This document shows, in pieces, positions 1-6,572 of a stretch of 15,918 bases of DNA (positions are counted from its first letter, which is position 1; the number at the start of each line of letters is the position of its first letter). The translations under genes and the position numbers were made by a program. The notes beneath the pieces are model-generated. The model was not told the DNA's origin, searched no databases, and saw only the letters and a program-made list of their open reading frames with translations. The stretch spans positions 1 to 15,918 of the forward strand of contig CAAEIM010000044.1 in NCBI GenBank assembly GCA_900755995.1. The letters are read 5' to 3'. The DNA comes from Clostridia bacterium. Lineage in GTDB: Bacteria > Bacillota > Clostridia > Oscillospirales > Acutalibacteraceae.

Positions 1-1330
1 AAATGTTTCTTTTCCAAAGGAAGTGTGCATCCTTGCAATTCCCGTTGCACTGCAATGTATGCTTCAATCATCGTTCAGCATTATTGACCAGATTATGATT
101 GGTCAGCTTGGCAGCATAAATATTGCCGCTATAGGTCTTGCAGGAAAATTTTCATCTATATTTTCCGTCATACTCGGAGCAATAGGTGCAGTTGCAGGCA
201 TAATGATTTCTCAGTACATCGGCTCAAAAAACAGGGAGGAGGCGCACAAAAGCCTGTCCCTGAATATGATTACGGCACTGGTTATTTCTTTTATATTTAT
301 GGCTTTGTGTGTTATTTTTCCAAGCTCTATTATGGGAATGTACAGTACCGACAACAATACAATAAGCGTTGCGTCAGAATATTTAAGGATAATTTCCTTT
401 ACATTTCTCCCTCTTGCAGTTACCACCTGTCTGTCAACAATGCTTCGCTGTATCAACAAGGCAATGATTCCGCTTTATGCAAGTATTGCGGCGGCTCTTT
501 GCAACACAGGCATCAATTACCTGCTGATTTTCGGCAAATTCGGATTCCCGCAAATGGGAGTAAACGGCGCCGCTTTAGCTACGGTTATTGCCTCATATAT
601 CAATATGTGCATAGTTATTATCGGACTTATATATGTTTACAACAAAAATAAAATAAAGTTCAGCTTCTCTGTAAAACTCAGCAAAATGACTCCTAAACAA
701 TATTTTTCAATACTTTTCCCAATCCTGATTACAGAGTTTTTGTGGAGCTTGGGTGAAAATGTATATGCTGCAATATACGGTCATCTCGGTACGGATGGAT
801 GCGCCGCAATGACTCTTACCGCTCCGATTCAGGGACTTATGATAGGTGCATTGAGCGGTATTTCTCAGGCAGCCGGTATTATGATTGGCAAAAAGCTTGG
901 AGAACGGGATTACGATACAGCGTACAAAAATTCCAAAAGATTTATGATGTACGGATTTGTCGGCTCTCTGATACTTGCATTTTTGCTCATAGTTCTTAGA
1001 TCTTACTATACGGGTATTTACAATGTAGAGGATTATGTAAGAGAAGTGGGAAATCAGCTTTTATTTGTTTTTGCTGTTGTTTCGCCTGTAAAGGTTATGA
1101 ATATGATTCTGGGCGGCGGCATTATAAGAAGCGGCGGAAAAACTAAAATTATTATGTGGATTGATATTATCGGCACATGGGGCTTTGGTGTACCACTCGG
1201 ACTTTTAAGTGCGTTTTACTTTAATCTTCCTATTACTTACGTTTACTTTATTCTTTCATTAGAGGAGATTGTAAGACTTGTTATTTCATTTGTAGTGTTC
1301 AAAAAACGGATTTGGATAAAGTCGCTATAA
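1..1330 (+). CDS. MATE family multidrug/Na+ antiporter, 5' end cut by window
   Basis: Integral membrane exporter of the MATE (NorM/DinF-like) family, expected to expel cationic drugs or metabolites in exchange for Na+ or H+. The frame is open from base 2 with no stop before the GTG at 23. The residues ahead of that GTG (NVSFPKE) read straight into the conserved MATE start IPVALQ, so the true start lies outside the window and GTG 23 is internal. About 443 residues are visible, close to the usual 440-460, so only a short N-terminus is missing. The chain is almost entirely hydrophobic segments, consistent with 12 helices in two homologous halves; the second half restarts near ILFPILITEFLWSLG. 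It ends in a basic tail. It is followed by a hairpin/T-run and faces trpB convergently. The substrate cannot be told from sequence. Confidence 0.93.
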   Translation, partial: NVSFPKEVCILAIPVALQCMLQSSFSIIDQIMIGQLGSINIAAIGLAGKFSSIFSVILGAIGAVAGIMISQYIGSKNREEAHKSLSLNMITALVISFIFMALCVIFPSSIMGMYSTDNNTISVASEYLRIISFTFLPLAVTTCLSTMLRCINKAMIPLYASIAAALCNTGINYLLIFGKFGFPQMGVNGAALATVIASYINMCIVIIGLIYVYNKNKIKFSFSVKLSKMTPKQYFSILFPILITEFLWSLGENVYAAIYGHLGTDGCAAMTLTAPIQGLMIGALSGISQAAGIMIGKKLGERDYDTAYKNSKRFMMYGFVGSLILAFLLIVLRSYYTGIYNVEDYVREVGNQLLFVFAVVSPVKVMNMILGGGIIRSGGKTKIIMWIDIIGTWGFGVPLGLLSAFYFNLPITYVYFILSLEEIVRLVISFVVFKKRIWIKSL

Positions 1331-1410
1331 GATATTTACGGATGTTATCTATAAAATAATTAAAAGTTTTCGCCCGCCTTTTTAAAAGGTGGTGGGCAAA
1401 GCCTTGCCTT

Positions 1411-1431
1411 GCAGCCCAACGGCAGCTTTTT
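1411..1431 (+). terminator. Rho-independent terminator of the MATE gene
   Basis: GCAGCC, loop CAAC, GGCAGC (one A-A mismatch), then five T residues. It lies 80 bases after the MATE stop. Two more stem-loops sit just upstream: GCCCGCC pairing with GGTGGGC (1372-1378 with 1391-1397, one G-T pair) and GGCAA/TTGCC (1395-1408), so several alternative folds are possible. Confidence 0.5.
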
Positions 1432-1453
1432 ATGTTCAGCAATAAATAAAACT

Positions 1454-1507
1454 GCCCCGACTGCTAAGCATTCAAATTCAATGCCGACAGTCGGGGCGAT
1501 TTTATTT
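1454..1507. terminator. Bidirectional terminator between MATE and trpB
   Basis: Perfect 10-bp inverted repeat GCCCCGACTG (1454-1463) and CAGTCGGGGC (1488-1497). An inner 5-bp stem GCATT/AATGC sits inside the loop. On the plus strand it is followed by GATTTTATTT; on the minus strand by AGTTTTATTT. It lies 44 bases past the trpB stop, so it most likely ends trpB transcription and backs up the MATE terminator. Confidence 0.85.
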
Positions 1508-1540
1508 AGCTTTTCAATATATGATATATGTTTTTATGGA

Positions 1541-2926
1541 TTATTCCATATTTCCGGGGAATCTTGGAATTCCGTCAAAGCCCTTCTGAAGGTCTTCGTC
1601 TGTCGGAATATAGTCGCTCATCAAACCATCGTTATACTTTTGATAAGCAAACATATCAAAGTAGCCTGTACCTGTAAGACCAAAAAGAATTGTTTTTTCT
1701 TCGCCTGTTTCCTTGCATTTGAGAGCCTCATCAATAGCAACTCTGATTGCGTGGCTGCTTTCGGGAGCAGGGAGAATACCCTCAACTCTTGCGAACTGCT
1801 CTGCTGCCGCAAATACCGATGTCTGCTCAACAGAGGTTGCCTCCATAAGACCGTCGGCATAAAGCTGAGAAAGTGTGCTGCTCATTCCGTGATAGCGCAG
1901 TCCGCCTGCGTGGTTTGCAGATGGAATAAATCCGCTGCCGAGTGTGTACATCTTTGAGAGAGGACAAACCATACCTGTATCGCAGTAGTCATAAGCAAAT
2001 TTTCCTCTGGTAAAGCTCGGACAAGACGCAGGCTCAACAGCGATGATTCTGTAGTCAGCCTCACCTCTGAGCTTTTCGCCCATAAACGGGGAGATAAGAC
2101 CGCCGAGATTTGAGCCGCCGCCTGCACAGCCGATAATAATATCAGGTTTTACACCATATTTGTCAAGAGCAGCCTTAGCCTCAAGACCAATAACTGACTG
2201 GTGCAAAAGCACCTGATTAAGCACACTGCCAAGTACATATCTGTATCCCTCTGTAGAAGTGGCAACCTCCACAGCCTCAGAAATTGCGCAGCCAAGGCTT
2301 CCGGAAGTGCCCGGATGCTCTGCAAGGATTTTTCTGCCCACATTTGTATCCATTGAAGGAGACGGTGTAACGCTTGCGCCGTAGGTTCTCATAACCTCAC
2401 GTCTGAAAGGCTTCTGCTCATATGATACCTTTACCATATATACCTTACATTCGAGTCCAAAGTATGAGCAAGCCATTGAGAGAGCAGTACCCCACTGACC
2501 TGCGCCTGTTTCGGTGGTAACACCCTTGAGCCCCTGCTTTTTAGCATAGTAAGCCTGAGCAATAGCGGAGTTTAGCTTATGGCTGCCGCTTGTATTGTTG
2601 CCCTCAAACTTATAATAAATCTTTGCAGGAGTATCAAGAGCCTTTTCAAGGAAGTATGCTCTGATAAGTGGAGAAGGACGGTACATTTTGTAAAAATCCT
2701 GAATTTCCTTAGGAATTTCTATGTAAGCGTCTGTATCGTTTAGCTCCTGCGCAACAAGCTCTTTGCAGAACACAGGATAAAGCTCCTCTGCTGTCATAGG
2801 CTTTAAGGTTGCAGGGTTAAGAAGCGGAGCAGGTTTATTTTTCATATCTGCACGAACGTTATACCATTGAGTAGGTATTTCACTTTCGTCAAGATAAATT
2901 TTATACGGAATCTTTGTATTATCCAT
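1541..2926 (-). CDS. trpB: Tryptophan synthase beta chain, TrpB2 type
   Basis: PLP enzyme that condenses indole with L-serine to give tryptophan (EC 4.2.1.20). At 461 residues it is longer than the roughly 400 of classical TrpB1 and has the extended N-terminus (about residues 1-80) of the TrpB2 (TrpB-like) group. Visible catalytic features are the PLP lysine K117 in GSHKLNS, preceded by FEGNNTS; the glutamate E139 in TETGAGQWG; and the glycine-rich PLP phosphate loop GGGSN at 269-273. No trpA or other trp gene is adjacent. TrpB2 proteins generally do not form the tight alpha-beta complex of TrpB1, so indole salvage or stand-alone synthesis is plausible. The start is fixed by TAGGAGG 9 bases ahead of the ATG. 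The gene is divergent from pstS and transcribed alone, with its own promoter and terminator. Confidence 0.93.
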   Translation of the reverse strand: MDNTKIPYKIYLDESEIPTQWYNVRADMKNKPAPLLNPATLKPMTAEELYPVFCKELVAQELNDTDAYIEIPKEIQDFYKMYRPSPLIRAYFLEKALDTPAKIYYKFEGNNTSGSHKLNSAIAQAYYAKKQGLKGVTTETGAGQWGTALSMACSYFGLECKVYMVKVSYEQKPFRREVMRTYGASVTPSPSMDTNVGRKILAEHPGTSGSLGCAISEAVEVATSTEGYRYVLGSVLNQVLLHQSVIGLEAKAALDKYGVKPDIIIGCAGGGSNLGGLISPFMGEKLRGEADYRIIAVEPASCPSFTRGKFAYDYCDTGMVCPLSKMYTLGSGFIPSANHAGGLRYHGMSSTLSQLYADGLMEATSVEQTSVFAAAEQFARVEGILPAPESSHAIRVAIDEALKCKETGEEKTILFGLTGTGYFDMFAYQKYNDGLMSDYIPTDEDLQKGFDGIPRFPGNME

Positions 2927-2938
2927 TGGATTCAGCCT

Positions 2939-2958
2939 CCTAAATATATATATTTAGG
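2939..2958. promoter_or_regulatory. Perfect 20-bp palindrome over the trpB start site and RBS edge
   Basis: CCTAAATATA is followed immediately by its exact reverse complement TATATTTAGG, with no spacer. It would span about -4 to +16 of the predicted trpB transcript and includes the upstream edge of the TAGGAGG ribosome binding site. The position suits an operator for a dimeric repressor. Because transcription probably starts inside it, an RNA hairpin would be incomplete unless the transcript starts further upstream. Confidence 0.5.
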
Positions 2959-2960
2959 AT

Positions 2961-2989
2961 ATTATACCATATTATTTAACTCTTGTCAT
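2961..2989 (-). promoter_or_regulatory. trpB promoter (sigma-A type, extended -10)
   Basis: Read on the minus strand: -35 ATGACA (2984-2989, 5 of 6 matches), a 17-bp spacer, and a perfect -10 TATAAT (2961-2966). TGG directly precedes the -10, giving an extended -10. The predicted start is near 2954, with a leader of about 28 nt. Confidence 0.75.
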
Positions 2990-3035
2990 CTCTTTTTATA
3001 AAAAATATGATTATTATACATAAACTAAACAATAA

Positions 3036-3075
3036 TTTACTGCCATTTTACAAATGAATGATAAGGCATTTTACA
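3036..3075 (+). promoter_or_regulatory. Predicted PhoP-binding direct repeats upstream of pstS
   Basis: TTTAC motifs begin at 3036, 3047 and 3070, steps of 11 and 23 bp (one and two helical turns). The last two lie in a longer copy, CATTTTACA, at 3044 and 3067. Bacillus PhoP boxes are TTAACA-like hexamers repeated about every 11 bp. A matching array precedes the Na+/Pi transporter gene (9767-9805). Assignment to PhoP is inference from this architecture and from phoPR lying downstream. Confidence 0.55.
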
Positions 3076-3084
3076 TAGATTGCT

Positions 3085-3090
3085 TAAACT
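3085..3090 (+). promoter_or_regulatory. Candidate -10 hexamer of the pstS promoter
   Basis: TAAACT (4 of 6 matches) lies 10 bases after the last TTTACA repeat and 49 bp from the first, the same geometry as at the Na+/Pi gene. It has no good -35, as expected for an activator-dependent promoter. TACGAT at 3111-3116 is an alternative but would leave almost no leader. Confidence 0.35.
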
Positions 3091-3095
3091 AAAAG

Positions 3096-3114
3096 CGTAC
3101 TCAAAAGAAGTACG
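3096..3114 (+). promoter_or_regulatory. Small stem-loop in the pstS leader
   Basis: CGTACT (3096-3101) and AGTACG (3109-3114) form a perfect 6-bp stem with a 7-base loop, about 12 bases before the AGGAG ribosome binding site. If the -10 is at 3085, this would be the extreme 5' end of the pst mRNA, where such hairpins can protect against decay. It could also be a small operator. Confidence 0.35.
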
Positions 3115-3138
3115 ATATTTATTTTAGGAGATTTATTT

Positions 3139-4050
3139 ATGAAAAAAAACAGTTTAAAATTCGTATCATTATTGGCAGCAGGTGCAGTTATGGCAGGTAT
3201 AATTGGAGGATGTGCAGGAAGTTCTGGCTCAGAGTCAGGAACTAAAAATGACGGTTCGAGTGATGCCTTTGATTCAGGCAAGAGTATTTCTGTAATCACA
3301 AGAGAACAAGGCTCAGGTACTCGTGACGCTTTTGTTGAGCTTACCGGAGTTCTGGTTAAGGATAGCGACACAAAGAAAGACAACACAAGAGCGGACGCAG
3401 TCACGGTAAACAGTACAGAGGCAGTTATCACAAATGTAAAGGGCAACGATGCGGCTATCGGATATATTTCTCTCGGTTCACTTAACGACAGTGTAAAGGC
3501 ACTAAAGATTGAAGACGTTGAGGCTTCGGCTGAAAATGTTAAGTCAGGCGAATATAAAATCAGCCGTCCGTTTAACATTGCTTATAAGGATGAGCCTCAG
3601 GGACTTGCCAAGGATTTTATCGATTATATTTTAAGCTCAGACGGTCAGCAAGTAATTTCTGACGAGGGATATGTATCTGTATCTGAAAATGCAGCCTACG
3701 CAGGATCAAAGCCTGAGGGCAAAATTACAGTGGCAGGCTCGTCGTCCGTATCGCCTGTAATGGAAAAACTCATCGAGGCATACAATGAGGTGAACACAAA
3801 GGCAGAAATTGAATTGCAGACATCGGATTCATCGGCAGGTATGCAGTCGGTTCTTGAGGGAACTTGTGACATCGGTATGGCTTCGAGAGATTTAAAAGAT
3901 AACGAAACAGCACTTACATCAGTCACTATCGCAAAAGACGGCATTGCGGTAATTGTAAATCAAAGCAATTCTGCCAACAATCTTACAATGGATCAGGTCA
4001 AAGCTGTGTACACAGGTGAGGCTAAAAATTGGAGCGACATAATCAAATGA
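3139..4050 (+). CDS. pstS: Phosphate-binding lipoprotein PstS with swapped half order (circular permutation)
   Basis: Extracellular phosphate receptor that hands Pi to PstCAB. Residues 1-25 form a lipoprotein signal (KK, hydrophobic core, lipobox ending IGGC with C25), followed by a Gly/Ser/Asp-rich linker to about 48. Residues 49-182 match the normally C-terminal half of PstS: ITREQGSGTRDAF (R55 and S59-G60-T61, the usual anion-binding set), AIGYISLGSL, and SRPFNI. Residues 194-303 match the normally N-terminal half: ITVAGSSSVSPVMEKL, SDSSAGM, DIGMASRDLKD, DGIAVIVN, and the TGEAKNWSDI element that usually leads into the arginine motif. All binding motifs are therefore present but in reversed half order. 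Length is 303, typical for the family. The start is set by TTAGGAG 8 bases upstream. The stop overlaps the pstC start (ATGA). Confidence 0.93.
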   Translation: MKKNSLKFVSLLAAGAVMAGIIGGCAGSSGSESGTKNDGSSDAFDSGKSISVITREQGSGTRDAFVELTGVLVKDSDTKKDNTRADAVTVNSTEAVITNVKGNDAAIGYISLGSLNDSVKALKIEDVEASAENVKSGEYKISRPFNIAYKDEPQGLAKDFIDYILSSDGQQVISDEGYVSVSENAAYAGSKPEGKITVAGSSSVSPVMEKLIEAYNEVNTKAEIELQTSDSSAGMQSVLEGTCDIGMASRDLKDNETALTSVTIAKDGIAVIVNQSNSANNLTMDQVKAVYTGEAKNWSDIIK

Positions 4051-4916
4051 GATTAAAAAATATTAAAGAGCCGGTTATGAAAGGTGTTTTCTTTCTAACC
4101 GCAATTACAAGTGTAGCAGCGGTAGTGCTAATATGTATTTTCCTTTTTATAAACGGAATACCCGCTATGGCTGAGATAGGTTTGTTTGACTTTATAGGAG
4201 GCTCTGAGTGGGCGCCTACAAATGTACCTGCAAGCTACGGAATCTTTACTATGATTATCGGCAGTATATATGTTACTGTAGGGGCTGTTATAATCGGAGT
4301 GCCGATAGGTATTTTAACGGCAATATTTCTTGCAAGATTCTGTCCGCAACCGCTTTATAAAATTATAAAACCGGCTACACAGCTTCTTGCAGGTATTCCG
4401 TCAATTGTATATGGTTTTTTCGGACTTATGGTAATTGTGCCGTTTATCCGTGATAATTTCGGCGGCGACGGTACCAGCCTGCTCGCAGCTTCTGTTGTGC
4501 TCGGTATTATGATTCTGCCTACAATCATCGGTGTGTCTGAGTCAGCAATAAGAGCTGTACCGGAAAATTACTATGAGGGTGCACTTGCACTCGGTGCAAC
4601 AAGAGAGAGAAGTGTGTTCAAAACAATTCTACCTGCTTCAAAATCAGGTATTTTAGCAGGTGTTGTACTCGGAATCGGCAGAGCAATAGGAGAAACGATG
4701 GCTGTAATCTTAGTCGCAGGCAATCAAGTACAAATTCCTTCATCACTTACAGACGGAGTAAGAACTCTTACCGCAAACATAGTGCTTGAAATGGGTTATT
4801 CTACGGGTATTCACCGTCAGGCGTTGATAGCCACAGGGGTTGTTTTATTTGTATTGATATTAATTATTACAGTTTCAGCACAGGCAATAAAGAGCAGGAG
4901 TGATAAGAATGGCTGA
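4047..4916 (+). CDS. pstC: Phosphate ABC transporter permease PstC
   Basis: One of the two membrane subunits of the high-affinity Pi importer. The 289-residue chain has about six hydrophobic helices (first at roughly 12-36) and the permease EAA loop at 177-196 (EGALALGATRE...), which docks onto PstB. It also has PstC/PstA hallmarks GIPSIVYGFFGL (117-128) and GRAIGETMAV (211-220). I chose the ATG at 4047: it overlaps the pstS stop as ATGA and is preceded by TTGGAG (4029-4034) with a 12-base gap. A TTG at 4029 would open the frame six codons earlier but is itself part of that ribosome binding region. It overlaps pstA by 8 bases, implying translational coupling in one operon. Confidence 0.95.
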   Translation: MRLKNIKEPVMKGVFFLTAITSVAAVVLICIFLFINGIPAMAEIGLFDFIGGSEWAPTNVPASYGIFTMIIGSIYVTVGAVIIGVPIGILTAIFLARFCPQPLYKIIKPATQLLAGIPSIVYGFFGLMVIVPFIRDNFGGDGTSLLAASVVLGIMILPTIIGVSESAIRAVPENYYEGALALGATRERSVFKTILPASKSGILAGVVLGIGRAIGETMAVILVAGNQVQIPSSLTDGVRTLTANIVLEMGYSTGIHRQALIATGVVLFVLILIITVSAQAIKSRSDKNG

Positions 4917-5799
4917 TAATAATGAAATAAAGGCGATTAATAAGACAGGCTTTTCTCAAAGACTAAGAGAATACAAAAGAAAACCATTATCGTTTGTTTT
5001 GCTTATTCTTGTTGCAGCTTCAGCGACACTTTCGGTGTTAGCCCTTGTGTTTTTAATTGTTTATATTCTTGTTATGGGTATTCCTCACCTTACTCCGGAT
5101 TTGTTTGCCTGGGAATACAACAGTGACAATGTTTCCTGTATGCCGGCAATTATTAATACTGTAATTATAACGCTGCTTACGCTTATAATTGCCGTTCCGC
5201 TGGGGATTGGCGCAGCAATTTATCTTGTGGAATATGCCAAAAAAGATAATAAGCTTGTAAAGCTTATCAGAACTATGTCTGAAACACTTTCGGGTATTCC
5301 GTCAATCGTTTACGGCTTATTCGGTATGCTGTTTTTTGTTACAACATTGCAATGGAGACTTTCTTTGCTTGCAGGTTCGTTTACTCTGGCTATAATGGTG
5401 CTTCCTACTATTATGAGAACCACCGAGGAGGCTTTGCTGTCGGTGCCGGATTCTTACCGTGAGGGAAGCTACGGACTCGGTGCAGGCAAGCTCAGAACTA
5501 TTATCAAAATCATTATTCCAAGCGCAATGCCAGGCATACTTGCAGGCATAATTCTTTCAGTCGGCAGAATTGTGGGTGAAACTGCGGCACTTATTTATAC
5601 CGCCGGTTCAGCGACAGGACTTGCAGACGGACTTATGTCATCAGGCAGAACACTTGCCATACATATGTATGTGCTTGCAAACGAGGGCCTGCATACAGAT
5701 CAGGCGTGGGCAGTAGCGGTTGTATTGGTTGTGTTTGTGCTTTTAATAAATACTGTGTCGGCGTTTATAGCTAAAAAACTGACAAATAAAAGCAAATAA
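4909..5799 (+). CDS. pstA: Phosphate ABC transporter permease PstA
   Basis: Second membrane subunit of the Pst importer, pairing with PstC. It is 296 residues with a polar basic N-terminus (1-26) and about six helices (first at roughly 28-57). The PstA signature GIPSIVYGLFGM is at 129-140, the EAA loop REGSYGLGAGK at 184-194, and GRIVGETAAL at 219-228. The ATG at 4909 is preferred over a GTG at 4900 because AGGAG (4896-4900) sits 8 bases upstream of it and the GTG overlaps that site. The start lies inside the 3' end of pstC (8-base overlap). A 20-base gap separates it from pstB. Confidence 0.95.
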   Translation: MADNNEIKAINKTGFSQRLREYKRKPLSFVLLILVAASATLSVLALVFLIVYILVMGIPHLTPDLFAWEYNSDNVSCMPAIINTVIITLLTLIIAVPLGIGAAIYLVEYAKKDNKLVKLIRTMSETLSGIPSIVYGLFGMLFFVTTLQWRLSLLAGSFTLAIMVLPTIMRTTEEALLSVPDSYREGSYGLGAGKLRTIIKIIIPSAMPGILAGIILSVGRIVGETAALIYTAGSATGLADGLMSSGRTLAIHMYVLANEGLHTDQAWAVAVVLVVFVLLINTVSAFIAKKLTNKSK

Positions 5800-5819
5800 C
5801 TTATGATGAAAGGATACAA

Positions 5820-6572
5820 ATGGATAAGTTTACTATAAAGGATATGAATCTGTATTACAGAAAATTTCACGCATTAAAGTCTATAAACATTAATATGGAG
5901 GCAAACCGCATTACAGCTTTTATTGGTCCGTCAGGCTGCGGTAAATCCACTCTTTTAAAATCGCTCAACAGGATGAACGATCTTGTGGAGGGATGTAAAA
6001 TTACAGGAGATATATGCCTTGACGGTGAGAGTATTTACGGAAAGGATACAGATATAAATATTCTGCGTAAAAGGGTTGGTATGGTTTTTCAAAAGGCAAA
6101 TCCATTCCCAATGAGCGTGTATGATAATGTTGCCTTTGGTCCCAGAACTCACGGGATAAGAAACAGACGAGCGCTTGATGAAATAGTGGAACAATCGCTC
6201 AGAGATGCGGCTATCTGGGATGAACTCAAAGACAGACTTCAAAAAAGTGCACTCGGACTTTCCGGAGGTCAGCAGCAGCGGCTTTGCATTGCAAGAGCGC
6301 TTGCGGTGCAGCCCGAAGTCCTTCTTATGGACGAATCTACTGCATCTCTTGATCCGATTTCAACAGGAAAAATTGAAGAGCTTTGTCTGAATATTAAAAA
6401 TAAATATACAATTATAATGGTTACTCATAATATGCAGCAGGCAATGAGAATTGCTGATAATACGGCGTTCTTTCTGCTCGGTGAAATGATTGAATGTTCC
6501 GATACGGCGTCTTTGTTTTCTTCCCCAAAAGATAAGCGCACTGAAGAATATATTACAGGAAGGTTTGGCTGA
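5820..6572 (+). CDS. pstB: Phosphate ABC transporter ATPase PstB
   Basis: Cytoplasmic ATPase that powers PstSCA. It is 250 residues, the standard PstB length. Walker A GPSGCGKST is at 36-44, Q-loop Q91 in VFQKANPFPMS (typical of PstB), signature LSGGQQQR at 147-154, Walker B LLMDE at 168-172, and H-loop H203 in MVTHNMQQA. All catalytic residues are present. One small departure: the residue after the Walker B glutamate is serine (DESTASLDP), where PstB normally has proline (DEPTSALDP). This should not abolish activity. The start is supported by AAAGGA 5 bases upstream of the ATG. The stop TGA shares one base with the phoU ATG. Confidence 0.96.
   Translation: MDKFTIKDMNLYYRKFHALKSININMEANRITAFIGPSGCGKSTLLKSLNRMNDLVEGCKITGDICLDGESIYGKDTDINILRKRVGMVFQKANPFPMSVYDNVAFGPRTHGIRNRRALDEIVEQSLRDAAIWDELKDRLQKSALGLSGGQQQRLCIARALAVQPEVLLMDESTASLDPISTGKIEELCLNIKNKYTIIMVTHNMQQAMRIADNTAFFLLGEMIECSDTASLFSSPKDKRTEEYITGRFG

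Noticed and set aside
1409..1957. 182-codon plus-strand open frame, Cys-rich
   Set aside because: It runs antisense through trpB and the terminators, has no ribosome binding site or recognisable domain, and its start lies in the MATE terminator hairpin.
2927..2960. RNA thermometer or RBS-sequestering hairpin for trpB
   Set aside because: The predicted transcription start falls inside the palindrome, so the transcript would lack most of the upstream arm; an operator is the simpler reading.
2990..3035. T-box or trp attenuator ahead of trpB
   Set aside because: The predicted leader is only about 28 nt and there is no leader peptide with Trp codons or T-box sequence.
3084..3578. 164-codon minus-strand open frame over pstS
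   Set aside because: Complement of the Ser/Gly-rich part of pstS; no ribosome binding site, no recognisable protein.
4029..4046. Earlier TTG start for pstC
   Set aside because: It coincides with the TTGGAG ribosome binding site; the ATG at 4047 gives the usual ATGA overlap with pstS.
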